In this document: one piece after another, positions 16,706 through 25,820 of the stretch | Numbering within the stretch: position 1 is the first letter of the stretch | How the letters are laid out: each line of letters begins with the position of its first letter | Origin: JAGWBD01 sp965197455 | Lineage (GTDB): Bacteria > Chloroflexota > Anaerolineae > Aggregatilineales > Phototrophicaceae | Direction: 5' to 3' | DNA: 64,000 nt | Assembly (NCBI GenBank): GCA_965197455.1 | Contig: OZ240208.1 | Coordinates: 930,001-994,000, forward strand | Translations under genes and position numbers: made by a program | The notes under the pieces: generated by a model | The model's database searches: none | What the model was told of the DNA's origin: nothing | What the model saw: only the letters and a program-made list of their open reading frames with translations

Positions 16706-17644
16706 CTAGCTGCGATTCAGGCGAGGATCCAGTGCATCACGCATGCCGTCCCCCAGCAGGTTGAAGCCCAGTACCGTGACCATGATGGCGATGCCTGGGT
16801 AGAACACCAGGTGCGGCGAAGTGAAGACGTAATTGCGCGATTCACTCAGAATCTGACCCCATTCCGGCGTTGGCGGCTGCGCGCCCAGGCCGAGGAATGA
16901 CAGTGCCGCAGCGTCGAGAATAGCCGTGCCAATACCCAGCGTGCCCTGCACAATGATGGGTGTGACAGCGTTTGGCAGAATGTGTGCGAAGAGGATGCGC
17001 AGCGGCCCGGCGCCCACCGCCAGCTCCGCGGTGATGAACTCCTGTTCCTTCAACGAGAGCACGCTGGCCCGCGTCAAACGCGCGTATTGCGGGATAAAGG
17101 TGATGGTGATGCCAAGCAGCGCGTTGGTCAGGCCCGGGCCCAAAATCGTCACAATCGAGATGGCCAGCAACAACGCCGGGAATGCCAGCACGACATCCAT
17201 CAAACGCATGATGACATCTTCCGTGCGGCCACCAGCATAGCCCGCGACCAGGCCCAGCAGCGTGCCGGTCACAATCGACAGCGAAATTGTGATCATGCCG
17301 ACTGACAACGAGGTGCGCGTGCCGTATATAACGCGGCTGTAGAGATCACGCGCGTTCAAATCCAGCCCCATGTAGTGCGGGGCGTCCTCGCAGCCCAGCA
17401 GCGGGATGCAGGGCAGCTTCGCCTGCAGTCGGCCTGTCTCTCCCGGTTGGCCGATCATCGACAGGATGGGGTCGTGCGTGGCGAATACCGGCGCAGCCAG
17501 CGCGATGAGCAGCAACGAACCAATAACGATCATCCCGGCCACCGCCGAGGGATTGCGGCGCAGGTTGCCAGCCGCCTCCAGCCACAGGCTCTGCGAGCCA
17601 GGGCGACTGTCTGTTGTCTTCAGCGAGACGGCTTCATGGGCCAT
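16706..17644 (-). CDS. Dipeptide-type ABC importer permease, DppC family
   Basis: A 312-residue inner-membrane protein with an N-terminal OppC_N segment (NLRRNPSAVAGMIVIGSLLL), then MGLDLNARDLYSRVIYGTRT, and a BPD core including LALSFLGLGAQPPTPEWGQIL (DAAALSFLGLGAQPPTPEWG). A C-terminal LGFNLLGDGMRDALDPRLNRS is diagnostic of DppC. It follows the DppB gene by 3 bp. No SBP or ATPase gene adjoins on this strand; the permuted SBP at 14142-15815 converges toward it and is the nearest candidate partner. Confidence 0.93.
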   Translation of the reverse strand: MAHEAVSLKTTDSRPGSQSLWLEAAGNLRRNPSAVAGMIVIGSLLLIALAAPVFATHDPILSMIGQPGETGRLQAKLPCIPLLGCEDAPHYMGLDLNARDLYSRVIYGTRTSLSVGMITISLSIVTGTLLGLVAGYAGGRTEDVIMRLMDVVLAFPALLLAISIVTILGPGLTNALLGITITFIPQYARLTRASVLSLKEQEFITAELAVGAGPLRILFAHILPNAVTPIIVQGTLGIGTAILDAAALSFLGLGAQPPTPEWGQILSESRNYVFTSPHLVFYPGIAIMVTVLGFNLLGDGMRDALDPRLNRS

Positions 17645-17647
17645 TGG

Positions 17648-18730
17648 CTAGCCCTGCCCCAGGCGGATGCGCGGGTCCAGCCAGCCATAAAGAATGTCCA
17701 CGAAGAGATTGAGCAGCACAAAGCCAAAGGCGATGATCACCGTGAAGCCCTGCACCAGGGAGTAATCGCGCGAAGTGATGCTGTCTACCAGCGTGCGCCC
17801 GACGCCGGTCAGGCCAAAGATGGTTTCGGTCAGCACCGCCCCGCTGATGACCAGCCCGAAGTTAAGACCAATGACCGTGACTACCGGCAGCAGCGCGTTG
17901 TTGAGCGCGTGGCGCACGATGACCAGGCGCTCGCCCAGGCCCTTGGCGCGCGCAGTGCGCACATAATCCTCATTCAGCACTTCAAGCAGACTGGAACGGG
18001 TCATGCGCGCGATGATGGCCAGTGGGATGGTGCCTACAGCAACTGCCGGCAGAATGAGATGTCGCAGCGTATCCAACAGCAACTGCAAGTTGAGCGTCAA
18101 CACAGCGTTGAGCACGTAGAAACGCGAGATGAAGACCTGAAAGGCGTTGCCATCCGCGCCTTCCGCCACCAGCCCCCAGACTTCATACCAGGGTTCCGGG
18201 CTGGCGCCAGGCGTCAGGCGACCGGAAGGTGGCAGGGCCAGCGGCGTATCACGAAAAATCACGCCAAAGATGTAGGCCAGCATCAGCCCCAGCCAGAAGA
18301 CCGGCATCGACACGCCCATGTTGGCGCCCACCATCGTGCCCACATCCAGAGCCGATTTGTGCCGGCGTGCGCTAAGCACCCCCAGCGGCACGCCCACGCT
18401 GATGGCAAAGAGCATCGCGGCGAAGCCCAGCTCCATGGTGGTCGGCATGCGCTCGATCAGCAGTTCGCTCACCGGGCGCCGGAACCTGAAGGATTGACCA
18501 AACTCGCCCTGCGCGATGTTGCGCATGTAAACGAGGAACTGAATCGGCAGCGGTTGATCGAGGCCATTGCGGCGGGCAAATTCGTCGCAGATCAGGTCGG
18601 TGGCGCGTTCGCCCAGAATGGAACGGCAGGGGTCGCCAGGAATGGCGCGCGCCAGACTGAAGGTCAGCACCAGGATGCCCAGCAGCACCGGAACAGAGAA
18701 GAGCAGGCGTCGCAGGATGTACTGGACCAT
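17648..18730 (-). CDS. Dipeptide-type ABC importer permease, DppB family
   Basis: About 360 residues, start at 18730 (MVQYILRRLLFSVPVLLGIL) with AAGGG upstream. The first helix and ARAIPGDPCRSILGERA are followed by a periplasmic loop, the core motif DYVRTARAKGLGERLVIVRH and the C-terminal end LFVDILYGWLDPRIRLGQG, all typical of DppB. It forms a pair with the downstream DppC gene (3 bp gap) and is divergent from the phytanoyl-CoA dioxygenase gene at 18855. Confidence 0.93.
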   Translation of the reverse strand: MVQYILRRLLFSVPVLLGILVLTFSLARAIPGDPCRSILGERATDLICDEFARRNGLDQPLPIQFLVYMRNIAQGEFGQSFRFRRPVSELLIERMPTTMELGFAAMLFAISVGVPLGVLSARRHKSALDVGTMVGANMGVSMPVFWLGLMLAYIFGVIFRDTPLALPPSGRLTPGASPEPWYEVWGLVAEGADGNAFQVFISRFYVLNAVLTLNLQLLLDTLRHLILPAVAVGTIPLAIIARMTRSSLLEVLNEDYVRTARAKGLGERLVIVRHALNNALLPVVTVIGLNFGLVISGAVLTETIFGLTGVGRTLVDSITSRDYSLVQGFTVIIAFGFVLLNLFVDILYGWLDPRIRLGQG

Positions 18731-18854
18731 GGCACTGCCCTTTCGGCGAACGGCCCCGCGATTGTAGGCGATAGCCAGACTCTCTGCCAAAGATGCTGCT
18801 GGCAACGAAGCTATTGGCGGGATACGCTTTGCGCGTAATCGCTGGAGGAACAGG

Positions 18855-19739
18855 ATGCGTATTCACTTCGGCCCGCGTGAAAGCGAGTTTCCTGGCGCAG
18901 AAGTCGGCAGAATGCAGCCGAGCAACCCGCTGGACAAAATCGAAGTGCTGCGCGAGCGCATGCGCCAGGGTGGCTATCTGTGGCTGCGGAGCCTGTTGCC
19001 ACGCGCCAGTCTGCTGAAAGCGCGCCGCGTCATTCTGGAACACATGGACGCGCGCGATTTACTCACGCCCGGCGAACCCGTCACCGAGGGGGTCATGCCG
19101 GCGGGCGGACGAGGCCTGCCCATGCCTGGCAACTCCGGCATCGCGCATCATCCCGCTGTGTTGGCCGTGATGGAGCACCCGGCCCTGTTTCGCTTCTTCG
19201 AAGTCTGGTTCGGCGAACCAGCTCTCACTTTTCATTACAAGTGGCTGCGCGCGGTCGGCAACGAACGTTATACCGGCGCGCACATGGATCACGTCTACAT
19301 GGGGCGCGGCTCGTCCCGCCTGCTCACAACCTGGATTCCACTGGGCGACATCCTGGTGCAGCAGGGAACGCTGACGGTCTGCGCCGGTTCGCAATGCCTG
19401 GATGGCTACGCGCGCATCCGCGCAACTTACGGCCGCATGGACGTCGACCGGGATGGCGTTGAGGGCTGGTTCTCGCGCGACCCGCTGGAGCTTTCCGCCC
19501 GCCACGGTGGACACTGGCACACGACCAACTTTCGTGCCGGCGATGTGGTGATCTTCGGCATGCACCTCATGCACGCCTCCACCACCAACCTCACGCGGCG
19601 CTTCCGCCTTAGCTGTGACTTGCGCTTTCAGCCGGCCAACGATCCGGTAGATCCGCGCTGGGTACGCGATGCTCAGGGCCACAGCAAGGCCGCACCGCGC
19701 AAAACCATGGAACAGGCGCGCGCCGAATGGAAGGTGTGA
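18855..19739 (+). CDS. Phytanoyl-CoA dioxygenase (PhyH) family Fe(II)/2-oxoglutarate oxygenase
   Basis: A 294-residue protein with GGAGG 6 nt before its ATG. The iron-binding facial triad is visible as HMD in YTGAHMDHVYM and the distal His in FGMHLMHASTTN. The 2-oxoglutarate-binding Arg is in RRFRLSCDLRF. Such enzymes hydroxylate small organic substrates using O2 and 2-oxoglutarate in the cytosol. It is the first gene of the plus-strand catabolic island, 21 bp ahead of a sugar isomerase-like gene. The substrate is not predictable. Confidence 0.87.
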   Translation: MRIHFGPRESEFPGAEVGRMQPSNPLDKIEVLRERMRQGGYLWLRSLLPRASLLKARRVILEHMDARDLLTPGEPVTEGVMPAGGRGLPMPGNSGIAHHPAVLAVMEHPALFRFFEVWFGEPALTFHYKWLRAVGNERYTGAHMDHVYMGRGSSRLLTTWIPLGDILVQQGTLTVCAGSQCLDGYARIRATYGRMDVDRDGVEGWFSRDPLELSARHGGHWHTTNFRAGDVVIFGMHLMHASTTNLTRRFRLSCDLRFQPANDPVDPRWVRDAQGHSKAAPRKTMEQARAEWKV

Positions 19740-19760
19740 CGGATTGACGGGAGTACTGGC

Positions 19761-20597
19761 ATGAAATGTGGTCTGAGCATGTACAGTCTGCTTGAACCGG
19801 TGCGCGCTGGCCAGCTGGATTTGTTCAGCTTTCTCGACTACGCAGCGCGCGTCGGCGCTGAAGGCGTCGAGTTGCTCGACATGTTCTGGACGGACGAGCA
19901 GCTCGAGATTGCTGAAGTGAAACGACGCTGTGCCGGACTGGGTCTGAAGCTGCCGGTCTATTCCATCAGCACCAACTTCTTTCAGCCTGATGCGGCAGCG
20001 CGCTCGCAACAGCTGACAGCCATGCGCCACGGCGTCGACGTGGCTGCGCAACTTGAGGCGGGACTTCTGCGCGTTTTCAGCGGCGATCTCATCTCCGGTT
20101 ACTCTCTTGAACAAGGCATGGACTGGGTGGTCGACAGCCTGGGCGCCGGCGCGGACCTTGCCGCCAGCCAGGGCATCACGCTCGTGCTGGAGAATCACGG
20201 GCATGTCGCCGGGCGCAGCGAGCAAGTGCGAGCCATCATCGAGGCGGTGGCCTCACCGGCGCTGCGCGTGAACCTGGACACGGGCAATTTCCTGCTGGTG
20301 GGTGAAGACCCCCTGCAAGCGACCAGCGCACTTGTCGATCTCGTCGCGCTGGTGCATCTCAAGGACTTCACCTACGCGGCAGCGAACGAAGACGGCCACG
20401 TCTTTCAGGGTCTGGACGGCAGGCGCTACACCGGCTCGATTGTGGGCGAAGGCCTGGTTGACCTGAGCGCCATCCACGGCGTTCTGGCCAGCCACGGTTA
20501 CGATGGCTGGCTCTCGCTGGAGTATGAAGGTAATGCCGAAGCACTGGATTTCGCCGTGCCGCGCTGTCTGGCGGCGATGCGCAATCTGCTACAGTAG
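19761..20597 (+). CDS. Sugar phosphate isomerase/epimerase-like TIM-barrel protein
   Basis: A 278-residue protein beginning MKCGLSMYSLLEPVRAGQLD after a GGGAG site. Metal ligands in order are Glu in LVLENHGH, Asp in VNLDTGNFLLVGED, His in VHLKDFTY and Glu in LSLEYEGNAEA. This set matches the xylose isomerase-like barrel superfamily better than the protein at 15885-16682. It is probably cotranscribed with the PhyH oxygenase and would act on a hydroxylated or sugar-like intermediate; this is inference from position only. Confidence 0.9.
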   Translation: MKCGLSMYSLLEPVRAGQLDLFSFLDYAARVGAEGVELLDMFWTDEQLEIAEVKRRCAGLGLKLPVYSISTNFFQPDAAARSQQLTAMRHGVDVAAQLEAGLLRVFSGDLISGYSLEQGMDWVVDSLGAGADLAASQGITLVLENHGHVAGRSEQVRAIIEAVASPALRVNLDTGNFLLVGEDPLQATSALVDLVALVHLKDFTYAAANEDGHVFQGLDGRRYTGSIVGEGLVDLSAIHGVLASHGYDGWLSLEYEGNAEALDFAVPRCLAAMRNLLQ

Positions 20598-20603
20598 CGA
20601 ACA

Positions 20604-20633
20604 GCGTCGCTGCTCAATTCACAGCAGCGGCGC
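20604..20633. terminator. Possible bidirectional hairpin between convergent genes
   Basis: The arms GCGTCGCTGCT (20604-20614) and AGCAGCGGCGC (20623-20633) pair with one G-U around an 8-nt loop. It lies just past the stop at 20597 and overlaps the last codons of the convergent creatininase gene. No T-run follows, so termination is uncertain. Confidence 0.35.
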
Positions 20634-21470
20634 GTCCATATCCACATCCTGACCGAAAAAGTCGCGCGCAACTGCGCGGCTGATCCACTCCGCAACAACA
20701 TCATAGCCGCGCTCGCCCGCGCTCTGTGTGGCCAGGGCCGGATCACCGATGTGACCGTATGGCGTATGCGCCTTGTAGCTGCGCGTGGCGTAAAAAATGC
20801 CGCCGCCGGTCTTGACGTGTTCCGGCCCCTGCACCTTGCGCATCTCCTCCGGGTCGACGTGGTGCCGCACGGCCTTGTCCAGCTTCACCAGACCGGGATG
20901 CGTGACCAGGATGCGCGCGGTCTCCCCTTCCCCGCCGTGCCCTTCCATCCTTTTGGAAGTCTGAATGTGGTGGTAGACCTTGCTCAGGGGTGCGAGCCAG
21001 TTGAGCACCATCGCCTCGGCATCTTCAGTCGCATCCACCAGCTCCTGGGCCGCCACCATCATGCCCGGCAGGTTGCCGTCGTGGCCATGCACGAAGGCGA
21101 ACTTGCGAAATCCACTGGCGTACAGGCTCAGGCAGACCTCTTTCGTCAACGCGATAAAGGTGGTGGCGCTGAGCGAAATGGTGCCGACAAAGCCCATGTG
21201 AAAACTGGAGATGCCGAATGGGATTTCCGGGCCAATGACCACCGGGCAGCCACGCTCTTCAAGGCGCAGCGCGGCGCGGCGACAATTCTCGCGCGCTTCG
21301 TAGGTGTCCGTCCCCAGCGGCAGATGCGCGCCGTGCGCTTCTGTGGCGCCGAAGGGCAGGAGCAGCACCTGCGATTGCTGCAGTCGTTCCTCAAGCTCTG
21401 GCCCGCTCATTTCAGGCAGCGCCGGCGGCCCTTTCTGCGTAATGACAATCTCTTCAACCATGAGTCGCAT
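20619..21470 (-). CDS. Creatininase family amidohydrolase
   Basis: A 283-residue protein with the creatininase signatures LLPFGATEAHGAHLPLGTD (metal-binding Glu, His and Asp), FVHGHDGNLPGMM (family NGHGGN) and MEGHGGEGETARILVTHPG (family HGGExETS). The family hydrolyses cyclic or linear amide bonds with two divalent metals, as in creatinine or mycofactocin-precursor processing. It is the only minus-strand gene inside the catabolic island and is divergent from the M20 hydrolase, with a shared upstream region of about 145 bp. The ATG at 21470 has AAAGG upstream. Confidence 0.88.
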   Translation of the reverse strand: MRLMVEEIVITQKGPPALPEMSGPELEERLQQSQVLLLPFGATEAHGAHLPLGTDTYEARENCRRAALRLEERGCPVVIGPEIPFGISSFHMGFVGTISLSATTFIALTKEVCLSLYASGFRKFAFVHGHDGNLPGMMVAAQELVDATEDAEAMVLNWLAPLSKVYHHIQTSKRMEGHGGEGETARILVTHPGLVKLDKAVRHHVDPEEMRKVQGPEHVKTGGGIFYATRSYKAHTPYGHIGDPALATQSAGERGYDVVAEWISRAVARDFFGQDVDMDAPLL

Positions 21471-21615
21471 TCAACCTTTGCTTTCTGCCGAACGCTTCAA
21501 CTGTAGCGGCATATGCAGCCTGGGGGTAGAATCCTCAGATGGTCACATCGTCAGTCGTGATACAGACTGGTCACCGAAATAAAGTTGCCAATCCTTCCGG
21601 TTGGACTGCACCGAA

Positions 21616-22854
21616 ATGACTGCGCCGCCCCTGCTCTCGCACCTGCATCCTGACGAGCCCGTCGAACTGGCGCAACAGCTCATTCGCATCCCCTCATTCC
21701 TATGGCAGGAGTCTGAGCTGGGCCACTGGCTGGCGGACTGGATGCGGCAGCGGGGCTTTGAGGTGACCTTGCAGGAAGTGCCGCTTGCGGGCGGCGCCTG
21801 CACCCATCAGGCCATTGGCGTCCTGCGCGGCGCTGGCAGCGGCCCTTCCCTCATGCTTTGCGGCCACACAGACACCAGCGACTGGAATGGCGAGGTCTTC
21901 CGGCGTGCAGACTGGCGCCACGACCCCTTCGCCGCTGACATTGAGGACGGGATGCTCTACGGCCTCGGTGCCATCAACATGAAGGCCGGGCTCGCGTCTA
22001 TTCTCATGGCAGCCGAAACCCTGTGTCGTTCCGGCCAGCCACTGTGCGGCGACCTGATCGTCGCCTGTGTCGTGGCGGAGACCGGCGGCGGAGCTGGTGC
22101 GCAGCATTTGCTCGTCAGTGGCCTGCGCCCCGACAACTGCATCGTGACCGAGGCGGGCAATCTGGATGTCGGGCTCATTTCCGTCGGCTACGTTCAGGGA
22201 TTGATTCGGGTCATTGGTGAATTCAAACATCGCGTCCCCTACATCAATCCGATCGAGAAAATTACGAGAGTCATTGAGGCTCTGGGCCCGTCCTACCGAC
22301 CGCTACGATCAGTGCAGGACGGCGGTTGGCTGCGCTTTGAAGCACATACCCTGCTTCCCGGATTCCCGGCCATGGCTGTGCGCGATATCGAACATCACCA
22401 GCACATCACCACACTTTCATTTGACCTGCGCATTGTGCCCGGCATGAGCGAGGAAAGCGTGCGCGCAGATCTGCTTGCCCTGCTAGAGCAGATTCGTCAG
22501 GAAGACCCCGAGTTCCAGTTCGAGCTCGTCATTCCGCAAAGCGAACGCCACCAAAGCATGCCGGCGCGCGCAGCGACCGCCCCCGACGAACCGCTCGTGC
22601 AGGCGCTGGTCGCGGCACACAGCGAAGTCACTGGCAGCGAGCCGCAAATCGGGGCCGGCCATCGCATCGGCGCAACTGCTGACACCTGTCACTTCAAGGG
22701 CGCAGGCATCACCTGCGTCGAATATGGCCCAGGTTACATCCCGATCTGGCCCATGATTGACGAATGCATTGACATTGGACATATTGTGACCGCTACGCAG
22801 ACACTGGCATTGACCGCGGCCGCACTCTGCACGGGGAGTCCCGGACATGAATGA
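21616..22854 (+). CDS. M20-family metallopeptidase/deacylase (ArgE/DapE-like)
   Basis: About 412 residues from the ATG at 21616 (a TTG at 21601 is in frame). Metal-binding motifs: LMLCGHTDTSDW, GLGAINMKAGLASIL, and ETGGGAGAQHLL where the family has an EE pair. The C-terminal His-type ligand region is ATADTCHFKGAGITCVEYGPG. Members remove acyl, carbamoyl or amino-acid groups from amino compounds. The first Glu of the usual EE pair appears as E-T-G, so catalytic class is uncertain. Its stop overlaps the E1 alpha start by 8 bp, placing it in the same operon. Confidence 0.87.
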   Translation: MTAPPLLSHLHPDEPVELAQQLIRIPSFLWQESELGHWLADWMRQRGFEVTLQEVPLAGGACTHQAIGVLRGAGSGPSLMLCGHTDTSDWNGEVFRRADWRHDPFAADIEDGMLYGLGAINMKAGLASILMAAETLCRSGQPLCGDLIVACVVAETGGGAGAQHLLVSGLRPDNCIVTEAGNLDVGLISVGYVQGLIRVIGEFKHRVPYINPIEKITRVIEALGPSYRPLRSVQDGGWLRFEAHTLLPGFPAMAVRDIEHHQHITTLSFDLRIVPGMSEESVRADLLALLEQIRQEDPEFQFELVIPQSERHQSMPARAATAPDEPLVQALVAAHSEVTGSEPQIGAGHRIGATADTCHFKGAGITCVEYGPGYIPIWPMIDECIDIGHIVTATQTLALTAAALCTGSPGHE

Positions 22855-23824
22855 CGTACATCCTGAAATCACTCTCGACATCTACCGGCGCATCCTGAAC
22901 ATTCGCCGCTTTGAGGAGGAGGTCGGGCGTCTCTTTCGCAGCGGTGAGCTGCCCGGTTTCGTCCACCTCTACATCGGTGAAGAAGCCGTGGCTGCGGGCG
23001 TATGCGCGGCGCTGCGCACGGACGACTACGTGACCAGCACCCATCGCGGCCACGGCCACGTGGTTGCCAAGGGCGGTGACCCGAAACGCATGATGGCCGA
23101 GCTCTTCGGCAAGGAGACTGGCTACTGCCGAGGCAAGGGTGGCAGCATGCATATCGCCGATTTCAGCATCGGCATGCTGGGCGCCTGCGGCATCGTGGGC
23201 GGCGGTATCCCCATCGCGACCGGCGCTGGCCTGAGCATCAAGCTGCGTGGCACGGACCAGGTCTCCCTGGCCTTCTTTGGTGATGGCGCGGCCAACGAAG
23301 GCAGCTTTCACGAGTCACTGAACCTGGCCTCAACGATGGGACTGCCGGTTATTTTTGTCTGCGAGAACAACCAGTACGGCGAGTTCACACCGACCAGACA
23401 GACCATGAACATCGAAAACATCGCCGACCGCTCGGTCAGTTATGGCGTTCCCGGCCACATGGTGGACGGTACCGATGCACTGGCGGTCCATGCAGTCGCC
23501 AGCCAGGCGGTCTTGCGAGCGCGCAGTGGTGCTGGCCCGACCCTGATTGAGGCCAAGACACATCGGCGCGGCGGCCACGCCGAAGGTGAAGAAGCCTTCC
23601 TCGCCGGTCAAACCTATCGGCTGCCGGAAGAAGAGGCGCGGGCACAGGCGCTCGACCCGCTGCTCATCCTGCACGAGCATATCCTGCAAGCTGGCTTTAC
23701 CGATGCTGGCACGCTGGAATCCATCGACCAGGAAGCGACGGACCAGGTCGTTGAGGCCGTGGCATTCGCGCGCGAAAGTCCATATCCTGGCCTGGAAACC
23801 GTCTTTGAGGATACCTGGGTCTGA
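22847..23824 (+). CDS. Thiamine diphosphate-dependent dehydrogenase E1 alpha subunit (acetoin/2-oxoacid type)
   Basis: A 325-residue E1 alpha protein. The ThDP-binding motif starts at FFGDGAANEGSFHES and ends NNQYGEFTP. RGKGGSMHIADFSIGMLGACG and the loop EAKTHRRGGHAEGEEAF are typical of AcoA/PdhA proteins. With the beta subunit encoded 26 bp downstream it would decarboxylate a 2-oxoacid or cleave acetoin and pass the acyl group to a lipoyl carrier. The partner carrier here is the 81-residue protein at 24832-25077. Start overlaps the M20 stop by 8 bp. Confidence 0.93.
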   Translation: MNDVHPEITLDIYRRILNIRRFEEEVGRLFRSGELPGFVHLYIGEEAVAAGVCAALRTDDYVTSTHRGHGHVVAKGGDPKRMMAELFGKETGYCRGKGGSMHIADFSIGMLGACGIVGGGIPIATGAGLSIKLRGTDQVSLAFFGDGAANEGSFHESLNLASTMGLPVIFVCENNQYGEFTPTRQTMNIENIADRSVSYGVPGHMVDGTDALAVHAVASQAVLRARSGAGPTLIEAKTHRRGGHAEGEEAFLAGQTYRLPEEEARAQALDPLLILHEHILQAGFTDAGTLESIDQEATDQVVEAVAFARESPYPGLETVFEDTWV

Positions 23825-23850
23825 CACTGGTCAGAAAAGGAAAGCCAAAC

Positions 23851-24831
23851 ATGCCGCGCAAAACCACGGTTGACGCCATACGGGAAGCCCTGCGCGCGGA
23901 ATTGCAGCGTGACGAGCGCGTGGTGCTGATTGGCGAGGACGTACGTCTGGGCGTCTTTGCCGGGACACGCTGGCTGCATCGCGAGTTTGGTGATGCCCGC
24001 GTCATCGATACGCCCATTTCGGAGCTGGCGGTCGCCGGCGCCGGCATCGGAGCAGCAGCAACCGGCATGCGCCCTGTGGTTGACCTGATGTTCGGCACTT
24101 TCCTCTTTCTGGCCTTCGACCAGATCGCCAACCAGGCCGGCGCCATGCGCTACATGTTCGGCGGCCAGACGACGCTGCCACTGGTGCTGATGACGCAGAA
24201 CGGCTCTGGCGCCAGCGCTGGTCACCATCACAGCCAGTCGGTGCATCCGCTATTCATGAACATGCCTCTCATCAAGGTCGTCATGCCCTCCACGCCCTAC
24301 GACGTGAAAGGCCTGCTCAGCGCCGCCATTCGTGACGACAACCCGGTTGTATTTCTCAATCCCCTGTCGCTGGGTGGCCAGCGCGCCGATGTGCCGGACG
24401 AGGCCTATACCATTCCACTTGGGCAGGCGGAGATACGGCGCACTGGCACGGATGTCACCCTGTGTACGGCGGGCGCCATGACGCGGCGCTGCCTGGAGGC
24501 GGCGCGTAAACTGGCGCGTGAAGGCATCGAGTGTGAGGTCATCGACCTGCGCACCCTCAAGCCCTGGGACGAAGCCTGCGTCCTGCGCAGCGTACGCAAG
24601 ACAGGTCGCTTCGTGGCTGTGGACGAAAGCTTCCCGGTCTGCGGCGCAGCCAGCGAATGGGCGGCGACCGTGGCCGAGAAGGCTTTCCACCATCTGCAGG
24701 CGCCGGTGCAGCGCGTCAGCAATCTGGACGTGCCAATGCCCTTCACCCCGGTGCTCGAGAAGGCCGTGGTGCCCACCGCTGAAGGCATCATGGATGCTGT
24801 GCGACGCTGCCTGCAGCCGGAGGAAGCCTGA
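23851..24831 (+). CDS. Thiamine diphosphate-dependent dehydrogenase E1 beta subunit
   Basis: A 326-residue transketolase-fold protein: VDAIREALRAELQRDERVVL, IGEDVRLGVFAGTR, DTPISELAVAGAGIGAAATG and FDQIANQAGAMRYMFGGQ match AcoB/PdhB. The C-terminal domain has EVIDLRTLKPWDEACVLRSV. It pairs with the alpha subunit at 22847-23824 in an alpha2beta2 E1. The stop codon directly abuts the ATG of the lipoyl protein with no spacer, suggesting coupled translation. Confidence 0.94.
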   Translation: MPRKTTVDAIREALRAELQRDERVVLIGEDVRLGVFAGTRWLHREFGDARVIDTPISELAVAGAGIGAAATGMRPVVDLMFGTFLFLAFDQIANQAGAMRYMFGGQTTLPLVLMTQNGSGASAGHHHSQSVHPLFMNMPLIKVVMPSTPYDVKGLLSAAIRDDNPVVFLNPLSLGGQRADVPDEAYTIPLGQAEIRRTGTDVTLCTAGAMTRRCLEAARKLAREGIECEVIDLRTLKPWDEACVLRSVRKTGRFVAVDESFPVCGAASEWAATVAEKAFHHLQAPVQRVSNLDVPMPFTPVLEKAVVPTAEGIMDAVRRCLQPEEA

Positions 24832-25077
24832 ATGGAGCGAATCGCAGTGCGCATGCCCAAATTTGGCATGACGATGGAGGCCGGCATCATTGTGGAGTGG
24901 CTGGCGCAACCTGGTGACAGCCTTGGCGAAGGCGAAGGTATCGCAGTCATCACGACAGAAAAGGTGGAGGTTGAGCTGGAAATGCCTGCAAATGGAAGCC
25001 TTGCAGAATTGTGCGTTGAACTGGATGACGAAGTGCCTGTCGGCGATGTCGTCGCCTGGATCGAGGTGACAGAATGA
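24832..25077 (+). CDS. Stand-alone lipoyl-domain protein (E2-like carrier without catalytic domain)
   Basis: An 81-residue protein consisting of a single lipoyl/biotinyl domain: VRMPKFGMTMEAGIIVEW, then VITTEKVEVELEMPANG with Lys44 as the predicted lipoylation site, and VPVGDVVAWIEV. Normal E2 proteins continue with a hinge, a peripheral subunit-binding domain and an acyltransferase domain; none is present, and the frame ends at a stop overlapping the next start (ATGA). The following gene is an SDR, not the missing E2 core. It could serve as a free carrier between the E1 pair and an E2 encoded elsewhere. No frameshift is evident. Confidence 0.9.
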   Translation: MERIAVRMPKFGMTMEAGIIVEWLAQPGDSLGEGEGIAVITTEKVEVELEMPANGSLAELCVELDDEVPVGDVVAWIEVTE

Positions 25078-25820
25078 CGCGCCTGTCAGGCAAGACCGCC
25101 ATCATCAGCGGTGCGGCGCGCGGCATTGGTGCCGCCATCGCACAGCGCTACGCAGCAGAGGGCTGTAACCTTGCGCTGTGTGATCTAAATGGACCTGGTG
25201 TAGAACAGCTCACCATCTCCCTGCGGGCAGAGGGAATCGAAGTCCTCACCCAGGAAACGGATGTGTCGCGCCGCGACCATGTACAGCACTTTGTAGACAA
25301 CGCCGTCGGGCATTTTGGCACTGTCGACATTCTGGTGAACAATGCCGGCATTTTCTTCAACGCCACCTTCGAGGAGATGAGCGACGAACAGTGGGAGCGC
25401 ATGATGCGCGTCAACGTGACGAGCGTGTTCCTCATGTCCCAGTGCGTCATCCGGCACTGGCTGGCCCACAATATTCCCGGGGTCATCGTCAACCTCGCCT
25501 CGATCGGCGCGTCAATCGCCTTCACGCACTCGGCAGCCTACGGCGCATCCAAGTCGGCTGTCGCCGGCCTGACCCGTCACATCGCCCTGCAGTACGGGCC
25601 TCAGGGCATCAGGGCCAACTCCATGGCTCCCGGCATCATCGACACCAGTATGCTGCCCAGCCAGGAGGACATGCAGCGCTGGGCCGCTGAGCGCATTCCG
25701 CTACGGCGACCCGGCACTCCCGAAGATGTCGCCGGGCTGGCGCTTTTCCTGGCCTCGGACGACTCGCGCTATCTCACCGGCGAAATGGTCGCGGTCGATG
25801 GTGGCTGGTTGCTGGGATGA
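25074..25820 (+). CDS. Short-chain dehydrogenase/reductase (FabG-like)
   Basis: A 248-residue SDR with IISGAARGIGAAIAQ, NNAGIFFN, catalytic YGASKSAVAGL and C-terminal LTGEMVAVDGGWLLG. It overlaps both neighbours by 4 bp (ATGA), so it belongs to the translationally coupled M20 to amidohydrolase run. It may be an acetoin/diol-type or 3-hydroxyacyl-type dehydrogenase; genomic position next to E1 subunits makes an acetoin- or diol-related role possible, but this is inference. Confidence 0.92.
   Translation: MTRLSGKTAIISGAARGIGAAIAQRYAAEGCNLALCDLNGPGVEQLTISLRAEGIEVLTQETDVSRRDHVQHFVDNAVGHFGTVDILVNNAGIFFNATFEEMSDEQWERMMRVNVTSVFLMSQCVIRHWLAHNIPGVIVNLASIGASIAFTHSAAYGASKSAVAGLTRHIALQYGPQGIRANSMAPGIIDTSMLPSQEDMQRWAAERIPLRRPGTPEDVAGLALFLASDDSRYLTGEMVAVDGGWLLG

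Noticed and set aside
17375..18838. 487-codon plus-strand frame
   Set aside because: Antisense of DppB and DppC genes; His/Gln-rich composition is typical of a reverse shadow.
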